IMG/VR virus record: IMGVR_UViG_3300022665_000643
Span: 1-32,065 of that record
Direction: 5' to 3' (one strand)
Length of the DNA stretch: 32,065 nucleotides
Source: a virus
Shown here: positions 13,616 through 20,157 of the stretch, piece after piece
How the letters are laid out: every line of letters starts with the position of its first letter
Position numbering within the stretch: the stretch's first letter is position 1
Notes under the pieces: generated by a model
The model's database searches: none
What the model saw: the letters and a program-made list of their open reading frames with translations, nothing else
What the model was told of the DNA's origin: nothing
Made by a program: the position numbers and the translations under genes

Positions 13616-13834
13616 ATGCAATATTCACAATACAGGCTCACTCTTTCGAGATGGGATCCTGACAAAAAGAGATTCATTCGGATTCAGGCGGCTGATGCGG
13701 CCTTTAGCCCTGAATTTTTTGCTCAAGCTATTGGAGCAGATGGCGTACTTGAAAAATTATTCGCTGATCGGGCAACAGAGATGATTCGAAGAGAGTTGAA
13801 GATTTCCCGAAGTATGGCGAAGGTGGGCTTATGA
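13616..13834 (+). CDS. Hypothetical protein
   Basis: 72 residues: MQYSQYRLTLSRWDPDKKRF, then AADAAFSPEFFAQAIGADG and KLFADRATEMIRRELKISRS. Mixed beta start and helical end; soluble. No family recognised. The stop overlaps the next start (TTATGATG), so it is coupled to the following gene. It lies directly behind a -10 box. Confidence 0.58.
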   Translation: MQYSQYRLTLSRWDPDKKRFIRIQAADAAFSPEFFAQAIGADGVLEKLFADRATEMIRRELKISRSMAKVGL

Positions 13835-14211
13835 TGCACAAAGAAACAGAAAAAGAGTTTGTAGAAGAAGGCGCTAATCTTGAACATGATAGATGGGCGA
13901 GGTGGCAGAAGTATATGTTTTCAAAATGTCTTCTTTATAGAGATGGGGCATTGATTATTCCGCAAAAGTTTGCATCAAGATGGTTTCGTCAAATCGACAC
14001 ATTATATTCAGAACTCTCCGAAGAAGAAAAAGAAAGTGACAGAAAAGAAACAAGGCAATATCTTGAACTCATATCTCAATTTTTTATAGACAAACGAACA
14101 TTAAAAGAGTTGAGCTGTCCAAAGCACAGAATTGCTGATACCAAAAGTGCAACTTTGGGTGGTTGTGAAACTTGCAAAACTCTCCAAGATATAAAAGATA
14201 AATTATTGTGA
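13831..14211 (+). CDS. Conserved phage protein (EHxRWxRWQ type)
   Basis: 126 residues, first of two adjacent ATGs overlapping the previous stop. ANLEHDRWARWQKYMFSKC, ALIIPQKFASRWFRQIDTLY and SELSEEEKESDRKETRQYLE form a pattern well known from uncharacterised phage proteins, sometimes labelled RyR-domain-like: E-H-x-R-W-x-R-W-Q, R-W-x-R-Q-I-x-T-x-Y, L-S-E-x-E-K-x-S-D-R. The tail adds CPKH and GGCETC, probably one zinc site. Function unknown. It overlaps the nuclease gene by ATTGTGATC. Confidence 0.65.
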   Translation: MMHKETEKEFVEEGANLEHDRWARWQKYMFSKCLLYRDGALIIPQKFASRWFRQIDTLYSELSEEEKESDRKETRQYLELISQFFIDKRTLKELSCPKHRIADTKSATLGGCETCKTLQDIKDKLL

Positions 14212-14948
14212 TCCTCGATATCCTCATCAAGTCCGAACAAAAAGAATATGCGTGGGCGCTTGTCAAGCGAGTCAATTTCGGCCAGAGAGGAGAGTTCGAT
14301 GGAGATCAGGAACAACAATATACAGGGATACTCGGCGAAGTTATGTTCGCTGATATCTACGGATTCACCCGACCTGATGGTTCGGGTGGTTTCGATAATG
14401 GGATCGACTTCACCCACAAGGGAATCAAGATCGATCTCAAGACGATGGGCAGAACTGTCGATGTCGGGATGACAAAAGACTTCGTGAATAACCTTGTCGC
14501 ATCGCAGATCGAATATGATGCTGATGTTTATATCTTCGCATCGATCAACAAAGATTCGGGGGAGTTCCAAGTCCCGGGGTTCTATCTCAAGAAGTGGGGA
14601 TTCGAAAATTACAGAATCCCGAAAGGGGCGAAAAGAAGAAGACACGATGGCACGATTTTCGAAACTGAAGCAGAGATGTTTGAGATTCCCAATTCATGTA
14701 TCGGCACAGCTGCTTCGTGGGGGAGCTTGCTTCCTGATATTGAGAAAGCGATGAAGGGCTCGGGGAACAAGAAGGATGAGAGATGCAAAGAGGGACACAA
14801 TACAAGGATTGCCAATATCGATGTTCCAAAATTCGGATATCGAAAAGTTTACTGGTGTCCGATATGTGAAAACATCCTTGCGATCGATGGGATTCTTTCA
14901 ATCATGGCTCTTGAAGATGGTATGAAAATGAGCGATGTGTTCAGCTAG
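14208..14948 (+). CDS. Predicted PD-(D/E)XK nuclease with C-terminal zinc finger
   Basis: 246 residues, GTG start overlapping the previous stop. The nuclease signature is readable: E44 in GILGEVMFADIYG, D67 in FDNGIDF, and D76-x-K78 in KIDLKTMGR. The beta strands around DVYIFASINKDSGEFQVPGF complete the fold. Residues about 205-235 hold CKEGHNTR ... YWCPIC, likely a zinc site for DNA. PD-(D/E)XK enzymes in phages serve as restriction-like or recombination nucleases. The gene lies among recombination genes (annealing-type protein, NinG). Specific role inferred only. Confidence 0.72.
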   Translation: MILDILIKSEQKEYAWALVKRVNFGQRGEFDGDQEQQYTGILGEVMFADIYGFTRPDGSGGFDNGIDFTHKGIKIDLKTMGRTVDVGMTKDFVNNLVASQIEYDADVYIFASINKDSGEFQVPGFYLKKWGFENYRIPKGAKRRRHDGTIFETEAEMFEIPNSCIGTAASWGSLLPDIEKAMKGSGNKKDERCKEGHNTRIANIDVPKFGYRKVYWCPICENILAIDGILSIMALEDGMKMSDVFS

Positions 14949-15010
14949 AAGTCTTGTGGCTTTGCCCTCTTTGCCACAAACAAGCACCTCATGTGAAAAT
15001 TTGATATCAT

Positions 15011-15038
15011 TAGACTGACAGGTCGAGCCGATTATAAA
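15011..15038 (+). promoter_or_regulatory. Weak promoter for the 38-residue acidic peptide
   Basis: TAGACT (15011-15016), 16 nt, TATAAA (15033-15038), with the ATG at 15058. A TTGTGGC/GCCACAA hairpin (14954-14979) upstream separates the unit from the nuclease gene but lacks a T-tract. Confidence 0.4.
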
Positions 15039-15057
15039 CTCAATCCTCTTTTCAATC

Positions 15058-15174
15058 ATGGTATATTTAGATGATGAAAATGCAGAGGCAACTCCACCCG
15101 CAGAGGGCGGTGAGCAAGCCGCAGAGGGCGGCGAAGCTGCCCCTGAAGGCGACAAAGGTGGTGCTGACGCATAA
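15058..15174 (+). CDS. Acidic Gly/Glu/Ala-rich 38-residue peptide
   Basis: MVYLDDENAEATPPAEGG then repeats of A-E-G-G / P-E-G-D and a GADA end. It has many Asp/Glu and one Lys, so it is very acidic and probably disordered. Three imperfect GCAGAGGGCGG-type repeats are visible in the DNA. It is a one-gene unit with its own promoter-like sequence and two hairpins after the stop, which argues that it is expressed. Function unknown; an acidic DNA-mimic or a structural tag are possibilities only. Confidence 0.55.
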   Translation: MVYLDDENAEATPPAEGGEQAAEGGEAAPEGDKGGADA

Positions 15175-15179
15175 AAAAG

Positions 15180-15196
15180 AGCCAAAGTTTTTGGCT
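15180..15196 (+). terminator. Hairpin after the acidic peptide gene
   Basis: AGCCAAA-GTT-TTTGGCT, 7-bp stem, 5 nt after the stop. Followed by TCAAATTG, not a good T-tract, so weak alone; the A-run on its 5' side would make it a terminator for the other strand. Confidence 0.55.
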
Positions 15197-15210
15197 TCAA
15201 ATTGAGTCGG

Positions 15211-15240
15211 AAGGGCAGGAGAAATCCTGTCCTTTCATTT
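15211..15240 (+). terminator. Rho-independent terminator
   Basis: AAGGGCAGGA-GAAA-TCCTGTCCTT, 10 bp with one G-U pair and a GAAA loop, then TCATTTT. Core nearly identical to the terminator at 6218-6247. Confidence 0.8.
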
Positions 15241-15310
15241 TACCACATGATCTTGCTATTATGAAGTCAATGTGGGGAAATGCTTGCTTTTGCCTTTCGG
15301 CATTTCTCTG

Positions 15311-15316
15311 TACAAT
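15311..15316 (+). promoter_or_regulatory. -10 box 6 nt before a GTG start
   Basis: TACAAT followed by ATAGGT and the GTG at 15323. Same spacing as at 3013, 13604 and 25250. A second box, TGC-TATTAT (15254-15262), lies 7 nt before an ATG at 15270 that opens a 16-codon ORF ending just before the GTG. Confidence 0.45.
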
Positions 15317-15322
15317 ATAGGT

Positions 15323-15982
15323 GTGCTAAAACAAAGTCCATTTAAGAGAAAAAATACGCTTGTTGTTAAAAATTGCAAGGAGTGTGATGAGGATTTTGAA
15401 TCTCGTTCATATAAAATGAGAGCCTTTTGCAGTCATCGTTGTGCAAACGCAAGGATAGCGAGAAACAATATGGAGAAAGCAAAAAGAGATATTGTTTGCA
15501 GAACTTGCAAGAAACAATTCACAAAAAGAGCAAGCGACTTGAAAATCTATGGGAATTCCCTAGCCAAAAAAAGAGGACAGTATTGTTCTCGGCAGTGTTG
15601 GACAGCAAGGGTGCAGACTATATCATCACTGAAAAAGAGAACTTGGAATGTTTTTAGTAAATACATTCGAGAACGAGACAATTGGGAATGCTTTACTTGC
15701 GGTGTTGTAAAGAAAGGTTCAGCTATGCACGCAGGACATTTTATTTCAAGGAGATATAATAGTGTTTTATTTGATGAGAAGAATGTTCACGCACAATGTG
15801 CTTCTTGCAATATGTGGAGAAACGGACAGCCTCATATTTATGCTGATAAAATTATTAGAATCTACGGGAAGAAAGGCTTTGATGATTTGATTAAAAGAGG
15901 CAGTTTGATTAAAAAATTTACAAAAGAGGAGCTTCTCAATTTGCATGATTGTTACAAATCTAAACTTTTGTGCTATGATTAA
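15323..15982 (+). CDS. ninG: NinG/Rap-like recombination protein
   Basis: 219 residues from GTG 15323; a GTG at 15272 is the longer alternative. Two zinc ribbons come first: CKECDEDFESRSYKMRAFC, then CRTCKKQFTKRA with QYCSRQC. The C-terminal domain is the lambda NinG type: FSKYIRERDNWECFTCG, MHAGHFISRRYNSVLFDEKN and VHAQCASCNMWRNGQPHIYA, with IIRIYGKKGFDDLI. NinG (Rap) is a structure-specific, HNH-like nuclease factor helping phage recombination at Holliday-type junctions. The H-A-G-H, C-x-x-C and C-x-x-C-N residues are all present. Confidence 0.82.
   Translation: MLKQSPFKRKNTLVVKNCKECDEDFESRSYKMRAFCSHRCANARIARNNMEKAKRDIVCRTCKKQFTKRASDLKIYGNSLAKKRGQYCSRQCWTARVQTISSLKKRTWNVFSKYIRERDNWECFTCGVVKKGSAMHAGHFISRRYNSVLFDEKNVHAQCASCNMWRNGQPHIYADKIIRIYGKKGFDDLIKRGSLIKKFTKEELLNLHDCYKSKLLCYD
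15971..15979 (+). promoter_or_regulatory. Extended -10 promoter for the HU-like operon
   Basis: TGC-TATGAT inside the last codons of the NinG-like gene (the GAT is its final Asp codon). Leader of about 27 nt before the ATG at 16013, no SD. Confidence 0.45.
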
Positions 15983-16012
15983 AGAGGTCGAAGAATCGAT
16001 ACAAAAACTACC

Positions 16013-16249
16013 ATGAAAATTATCAAGAAAACAGAGATCGTTGATGACATCATCGGCGGATTAAGGAAAGAAGGGAAAGCGAGATTCGATTTCGGGACAT
16101 TCCATGTGAAGCGAAGAAAGAAAGGGAAGATCATCAATTCACAAACAGGGGAACAGATCAAGGTCAAGCCGTATCTCACTCTCTCTTTCAAAGCGAGCAA
16201 TCAGATGAAAAATTCTCTCAAGGGGATTCGCATCAAATCGCATGGATGA
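16013..16249 (+). CDS. HU/IHF-like DNA-binding protein
   Basis: 78 residues, shorter than HU (about 90). ARFDFGTFHVKRRKKGKIIN, SQTGEQIKVKPYLTLSFKAS and NQMKNSLKG follow the HU pattern F-G-T-F-x-V-x-x-R, N-x-x-T-G-E-x-I-x-I, V-x-F-K-x-x-x-x-L-K, that is the beta saddle, flexible arm and C-terminal helix. The N-terminal dimer helices are shortened (MKIIKKTEIVDDIIGGLRKE). HU-like proteins bend DNA. It overlaps the ParB-like gene by 8 nt. Confidence 0.65.
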   Translation: MKIIKKTEIVDDIIGGLRKEGKARFDFGTFHVKRRKKGKIINSQTGEQIKVKPYLTLSFKASNQMKNSLKGIRIKSHG

Positions 16250-16859
16250 TTCCGAAATACAAATCAATTATCTTCGAATCGATGGATTGAAGCCGAGTGA
16301 ATACAATCCTCGGAAACTATCGAAGAAGGAATATCACAAGCTCAAGCAGAGTATTGTGAAATTCGGAATGGTTGATCCGATCATCGTGAACATGCATCCT
16401 GCTCGGGAGAATATAATCGTTGGCGGGCATCAGCGATTCTATATTTGCAAAGAGCTCGGGCATCAAACAATCCCTTGTGTTTTTGTGAATCTCGCCCTTA
16501 CGGATGAGCAAGAGTTGAATGTTCGACTGAATAAAAATCTCGGGGAATGGGATTATAATATGCTCGCAAATATCGATGAAAGCATCTTGAGAGATTCGGG
16601 GTTCGAACAGAAAGACCTCGATAAGATATTCGAATTGAATGATGATATTGATGAGCCATCGATTGAGTTCACGAAGGAGTTGCTCGAAGAGAATAATTAC
16701 ATTCTTTTTGTATTCGATAACACAATGGATTGGCAAGTCATTCGGGATCATTTCGATCTCAAGACTGTCCTCGCTCTCGATTCAAAAGAGGGGTATGAAA
16801 GGCCGGGAATCGGCAGAGTCGTGGATGGAAAGAAATTGCTTGCCCTTGTGCAAAAATGA
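16242..16859 (+). CDS. ParB-like N-terminal domain protein
   Basis: 205 residues. LKPSEYNPRKLSKKEYHKLK, FGMVDPIIVN, IIVGGHQRFYICKELG (GGHQR at 61-65) and VNLALTDEQELNVRLNKNLG are the ParB/sulfiredoxin-type core. The C-terminal part is unique and acidic. Phage members of this family often stand next to DNA methylases or glycosyltransferases and take part in DNA modification or packaging control, not plasmid partition; there is no ParA here. It shares ATGA with the glycosyltransferase gene, so the two are translated together. Confidence 0.82.
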   Translation: MDDSEIQINYLRIDGLKPSEYNPRKLSKKEYHKLKQSIVKFGMVDPIIVNMHPARENIIVGGHQRFYICKELGHQTIPCVFVNLALTDEQELNVRLNKNLGEWDYNMLANIDESILRDSGFEQKDLDKIFELNDDIDEPSIEFTKELLEENNYILFVFDNTMDWQVIRDHFDLKTVLALDSKEGYERPGIGRVVDGKKLLALVQK

Positions 16860-17572
16860 GAATCTTCATCATCAGCTACAAGCGCCCTTCGAAAGTTCGA
16901 ACTTCAAGATGGTTGAAATCGGCAGAGATTGTGGTTCCCGAATCACAGAAAGCGGATTATGAAACCTACAATGAAAATCCGATTCTTGCGATTCCTGACG
17001 AAGAGGATGGGAATATCTCGAAGAAAAGGAATGCGATCCTCAAGCGATTCGAAGGAGAGGACATCGTGATCCTTGATGATGATGTCGGGCATGTGGGATA
17101 TCACGAAGAAGGCATCATGTATCAGGCGAGGGAAGATCAGTTCATTCGATTCTGCGAACAGATGTTCCTGATGGCGCATGATCTCGGGATCGGATTGTGG
17201 GGGGTGAATGTTCAGACAGACAAGAAGTTCTATCGGGAATACTCTCCATTCTCCCTGACAAGCGTGGTTCTCGCGCCATTCTGCGGGATCATCAATACAG
17301 ATGGGATCCGATATGATGAGGAGATATTCCTAAAAGAAGACTATGATTTCTTTATCCAAAAGATTTACAAACATCGGAAAGTGTTGCGATATAATAAGTG
17401 GTATTACATGAGCGATCATATCAAGAACGAGGGGGGATTATCCGGACACAGATCGATGGTTTTGGAAAGGGAACATGCGAAGAAACTTCAACAAAAATGG
17501 GGAGATTCTATTGTGAAGATTCGCAGGAACTCGATCAATCCTGTGGTTAAGATTCCCATCGGGGGAATTTAA
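16856..17572 (+). CDS. GT-A-type glycosyltransferase, possibly TAGT-like DNA glycosyltransferase
   Basis: 238 residues. MRIFIISYKRPSKVRTSRWL opens a Rossmann-like domain; residues 56-62 KKRNAIL and DIVILDDDVG (DDD at 74-76) are a nucleotide-sugar site with the metal-binding DxD. LWGVNVQTDKKFYREYSPFS, APFCGIINTDG and FLKEDYDFFIQ (acceptor side and catalytic acid) follow. The layout recalls TET/JBP-associated glycosyltransferases that sugar-coat modified bases in phage DNA, and the coupled ParB-like gene fits such loci. No base oxidase or hydroxymethylase is in this window, so the acceptor is unknown. Confidence 0.65.
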   Translation: MRIFIISYKRPSKVRTSRWLKSAEIVVPESQKADYETYNENPILAIPDEEDGNISKKRNAILKRFEGEDIVILDDDVGHVGYHEEGIMYQAREDQFIRFCEQMFLMAHDLGIGLWGVNVQTDKKFYREYSPFSLTSVVLAPFCGIINTDGIRYDEEIFLKEDYDFFIQKIYKHRKVLRYNKWYYMSDHIKNEGGLSGHRSMVLEREHAKKLQQKWGDSIVKIRRNSINPVVKIPIGGI

Positions 17573-17599
17573 TAACTGCCAATAGCTGACATTTGAGTT

Positions 17600-17737
17600 A
17601 TGGACAAACAAGAGAAAGTTGAATCACAAAAGTCCTGTGTCCATGTGTGGCACTTCATAGAGAAACACATTGGCACTGATGTCAAAATAACATATACGTT
17701 TCACTGTGTGCTGTGCTTGGAGATCATACAAAAATGA
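17600..17737 (+). CDS. Small zinc-knuckle-like protein
   Basis: 45 residues: MDKQEKVESQKSCVHVWHFI, then YTFHCVLCLEIIQK. C-x-H and H-C-x-x-C can form one small zinc site. The arrangement S-C-x-H-x-W-x-F ... F-x-C-x-x-C is familiar from short phage proteins. ATG lies 27 nt after the glycosyltransferase stop. Function unknown. Confidence 0.55.
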   Translation: MDKQEKVESQKSCVHVWHFIEKHIGTDVKITYTFHCVLCLEIIQK

Positions 17738-17776
17738 AAAGCAGAATTATAATGAAAGACGAAAAGCTCCGCCAAT

Positions 17777-17887
17777 TTGGTTTGGAATATTCTCAACGAA
17801 AGATTGAATAGGTTGCGTGATGAGGCGGCATTTCTTGAGAATCAATGCGACCTTATAGAGAAATTGGATAATGAAGAAAACAAATGA
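17777..17887 (+). CDS. Short coiled-coil ORF, possibly frameshifted
   Basis: 36 residues from a TTG: LNERLNRLRDEAAFLENQCD then a charged end, a heptad-like helix. Its stop overlaps the next ATG (ATGA), the usual arrangement here. Just upstream a different frame from ATG 17734 gives 25 residues (MKSRIIMKDEKLRQFGLEYS...) and stops at 17811. The two may be one gene split by a one-base change; no single intact ORF exists. Confidence 0.4.
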   Translation: MVWNILNERLNRLRDEAAFLENQCDLIEKLDNEENK

Positions 17888-18210
17888 AGCCGAAACCACG
17901 AATTACAAAATTCATCCGATACGCTTCGGGAGTGGGGAGACATGCTTGGTATGAAGCAAAAACTTTCATGGGAAAAACTCTGATCCTGAAGAAACCCATC
18001 GTGGGGGGAGCTACTCCGCTGACCGAAGAAGAAAGAAAATTGATGTGGCATGAGGTTGAAAAATCTATGCAGAATCTCTCATTTCTAGGCAAACTCATGA
18101 ATATAATTCGCAAAAATCTATGCAGAATCGGGATCCACAGATGGCTTCCAATGGACTCGGCAGGGAATTGGAAGTGTTTTTATTGTAAAATAGAAGAGAA
18201 GAGGGCATGA
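17884..18210 (+). CDS. Hypothetical protein before the packaging genes
   Basis: 108 residues: basic start (MKPKPRITKFIRYASGVGRH), then LTEEERKLMWHEVEKSMQNL and a C-terminal IGIHRWLPMDSAGNWKCFYC. The H-R-W ... W-K-C-x-x-C ending occurs in small phage proteins that may bind zinc. Its stop TGA lies inside the 5' arm of the tRNA-like element that follows, so translation ends 7 nt into that structure. Function unknown. Confidence 0.58.
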   Translation: MKPKPRITKFIRYASGVGRHAWYEAKTFMGKTLILKKPIVGGATPLTEEERKLMWHEVEKSMQNLSFLGKLMNIIRKNLCRIGIHRWLPMDSAGNWKCFYCKIEEKRA

Positions 18211-18276
18211 CAGGGGTGATGCAATTTTTCTAGTAAGGTTTTATTGCATATGCGAGTTCGAATCTCGCCATGTCCA
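18203..18276 (+). ncRNA. tRNA-like element without a canonical D-arm
   Basis: 74 nt long. GGGCATG (18203-18209) pairs CATGTCC (18269-18275), one G-U, as a 7-bp acceptor stem; A18276 is the discriminator. GCGAG-TTCGAAT-CTCGC (18252-18268) is a perfect T-arm with the consensus loop. The middle is odd: instead of D- and anticodon arms a 7-bp hairpin ATGCAAT/ATTGCAT surrounds a 17-nt loop containing CTA. No CCA follows position 73. It starts inside the previous stop codon region and ends 1 nt before the terminase ATG. It may be a degenerate tRNA, an RNase P/Z processing site, or the tRNA-tail half of an old attP. Confidence 0.55.
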
Positions 18277-18277
18277 T

Positions 18278-18817
18278 ATGAAATTATCGAAGGAAAATAT
18301 TGAAGAGATCAAGGCGCAGATTCGACAGTTAAAAGTTCAAAAACCAAATATATCCGCGAGGCAGATTGCGAAACTTCTTGATCGGGATCATACATTCATC
18401 TCGAAGCTTAAGAATAAAGTTGATCAAGAGAATCGCCATAAGATTGATCATGATACTGTTCGGAAAGAATTGGCGAGACTTGAGGAGTTGGTGCATGAGG
18501 GTGGTATCACCATGAGGGGAGTGATGTTTAACACAACCAATTTCGATAAAGAGAAAGTTGCCGCCTATGTCGCCCTGATCAATGCTTACAAGATGCTTCT
18601 CGATGCGAAATTCGATGCAGGGCTTTTCAGGAAGGAGCTCGGAAGGATCGAGGCGGATCACAAATTAAGTCCCGAAGATAAGGCGGACATCAAAAGAGTT
18701 ATTGAATATGCAATCGGAAAAGGAAAACATCAACCCACAGGATTCGAACTTACTCACAACCTCGGAGATGGAGAAACTGATCGAGGATCCAAACAAGAGA
18801 AAAGTCCTCGGGGCTAA
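18278..18817 (+). CDS. terS: Terminase small subunit
   Basis: 179 residues, ATG 1 nt after the tRNA-like element. An N-terminal HTH is visible: IRQLKVQKPNISARQIAKLL then DRDHTFISKLKNKV. The middle is helical (RKELARLEELVHEGG, VAAYVALINAYKMLLDAKFD) and suits the oligomerisation domain of TerS. The C-terminus is polar and overlaps the start of the large subunit. TerS binds the pac/cos site and hands the DNA to TerL. Identity rests on HTH layout and position before TerL. Confidence 0.75.
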   Translation: MKLSKENIEEIKAQIRQLKVQKPNISARQIAKLLDRDHTFISKLKNKVDQENRHKIDHDTVRKELARLEELVHEGGITMRGVMFNTTNFDKEKVAAYVALINAYKMLLDAKFDAGLFRKELGRIEADHKLSPEDKADIKRVIEYAIGKGKHQPTGFELTHNLGDGETDRGSKQEKSPRG

Positions 18818-20132
18818 TTCTCTTTCATGGTTCACATCCATCTATCTTCGGCCTTACTTAAAATCGGCAACTCCTTCTTTCCATTGGGATATCTACAATC
18901 TCCTGATGGATGAGAACATTCCGTTCCTCGAGATCGTGGCGTTTCGTGGTTCGGCGAAGAGCACTCTCGCATCTCTCGCATATCCTCTATGGTGTGCAGT
19001 CACAGGCAGAAAGAAGTTCATCATTCTTCTCTCGGACACTACTCTGCAATCTCATCTGCTCATTCGGAACTTGATCTCGGAACTCGAACACAATGAAGAC
19101 CTCAAAGAAGACTTCGGGTCATTTCGAAGTGATGAAGAATGGCAAGCATCGAATCTCAATCTTGTGAATGGCACAAGAATCATCGCTCGATCCCGAGGGC
19201 AGAGGATCCGAGGATTGAGGCATCGAGAAGATCGCCCTGATCTTGTGATCTGTGACGATGTGGAAACTACTGATCACGTTCGAACAAAGGATCGAAGAGA
19301 CAAAACTGAAGAATGGTTCTTCTCGGAAGTTCGCCCCGCTGTTGATGTGAAGACCGGCAAGATTGTCCTTGTCGGGAATCTATTGCATACTGATTCGTTT
19401 TATATGAGAGCAAAAGCGGTGATCGGAAAAATTGATCGGGCAAAGTTCGCGGCATATCCTCTTCACAATGAAGATGGCGTGAATGTCTGGCCAGAAGAAT
19501 ACCCAGAGGATCGGGTGAATGAAATCAAAGCATCGAAAGGAGCATTCTATCTTCGGGAGTACGAATTGAAAATCGTTCCCGATGAGGGTCAGGTTGTCGA
19601 GAGAGTTCACTACTACCAGAAACTTCCGATGATGAAGAGGCTTGCCATCGGAACTGATCTTGCAATCTCGGAAAAAGAAACTGCTGACTACACAGCGATC
19701 GCAGTTGTTGGCGAGGATGAAGACAGGAATATGTATTCAATTTATAACTGGTACGGGAGAGTCAATTTCAATAAGACCTTGACAAAGATTGATGAAGTGT
19801 ATCGTGCTATGAAAGACAAATTTAAGGGGGTTCCTTGCGTTGTTGGGTGGGAAGATGTGGGATACCAGCGAGCAGGGCAACAGGAAGCGCAGAGAAGGCA
19901 TAACTACCCCATCAGACCCATCAAGAGAACCAAAGACAAAAGAGCAAGGCTTCAAACAATCGAGCCGAGATTATCAACAGGGCAGATGAAGTTCCGAGAG
20001 GATGGGGATGAGGATGCGATAATCCAAATCCTAAACTTCGGTGTCGAACAGCACGATGATCTCATGGATGCTTACGAGATGGCGATCTCTCAACTCGGCA
20101 CTCAACCGAGGCCATCGATTGCATGGGTATAG
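18768..20132 (+). CDS. terL: Terminase large subunit
   Basis: 454 residues from ATG 18768 (overlap 50 nt with the small subunit; an ATG at 18708 would overlap 110). ATPase: FRGSAKST at about 59-66 is the Walker A variant, DLVICDDVE (161-164) the Walker B with catalytic acid, LVGNLLHTDSF the coupling motif. Nuclease: IGTDLAISEKETADYTAI (first Asp at about 297), GWEDVGYQRAGQ and the final HDDLMDAYEMAI carry the RNase H-like acids. It pumps DNA into the prohead and cuts it. All key residues seem intact. Confidence 0.95.
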   Translation: MEKLIEDPNKRKVLGANSLSWFTSIYLRPYLKSATPSFHWDIYNLLMDENIPFLEIVAFRGSAKSTLASLAYPLWCAVTGRKKFIILLSDTTLQSHLLIRNLISELEHNEDLKEDFGSFRSDEEWQASNLNLVNGTRIIARSRGQRIRGLRHREDRPDLVICDDVETTDHVRTKDRRDKTEEWFFSEVRPAVDVKTGKIVLVGNLLHTDSFYMRAKAVIGKIDRAKFAAYPLHNEDGVNVWPEEYPEDRVNEIKASKGAFYLREYELKIVPDEGQVVERVHYYQKLPMMKRLAIGTDLAISEKETADYTAIAVVGEDEDRNMYSIYNWYGRVNFNKTLTKIDEVYRAMKDKFKGVPCVVGWEDVGYQRAGQQEAQRRHNYPIRPIKRTKDKRARLQTIEPRLSTGQMKFREDGDEDAIIQILNFGVEQHDDLMDAYEMAISQLGTQPRPSIAWV

Positions 20133-20139
20133 AAAAATT

Positions 20140-20148
20140 TGCTAAAAT
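20140..20148 (+). promoter_or_regulatory. Extended -10 box before the portal gene
   Basis: TGC-TAAAAT, 9 nt before the ATG at 20158. A start about 7 nt downstream gives a leader of only about 3 nt. It may start a separate head-gene transcript. Confidence 0.45.
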
Positions 20149-20157
20149 AAAAGTACA

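Noticed and set aside
18203-18276. Amber-suppressor tRNA (CTA in the loop) implying TAG recoding
   Set aside because: The CTA loop has a mismatched stem and no D-arm, and TAG ends essential genes at proper positions (large terminase, portal, XkdF-like ORF), so TAG works as a stop.
18252-18276. Active attP site with integrase
   Set aside because: The tRNA-tail sequence would fit an att core, but no integrase, excisionase or repressor was found, and matching acceptor pairing on the 5' side suggests an RNA element.
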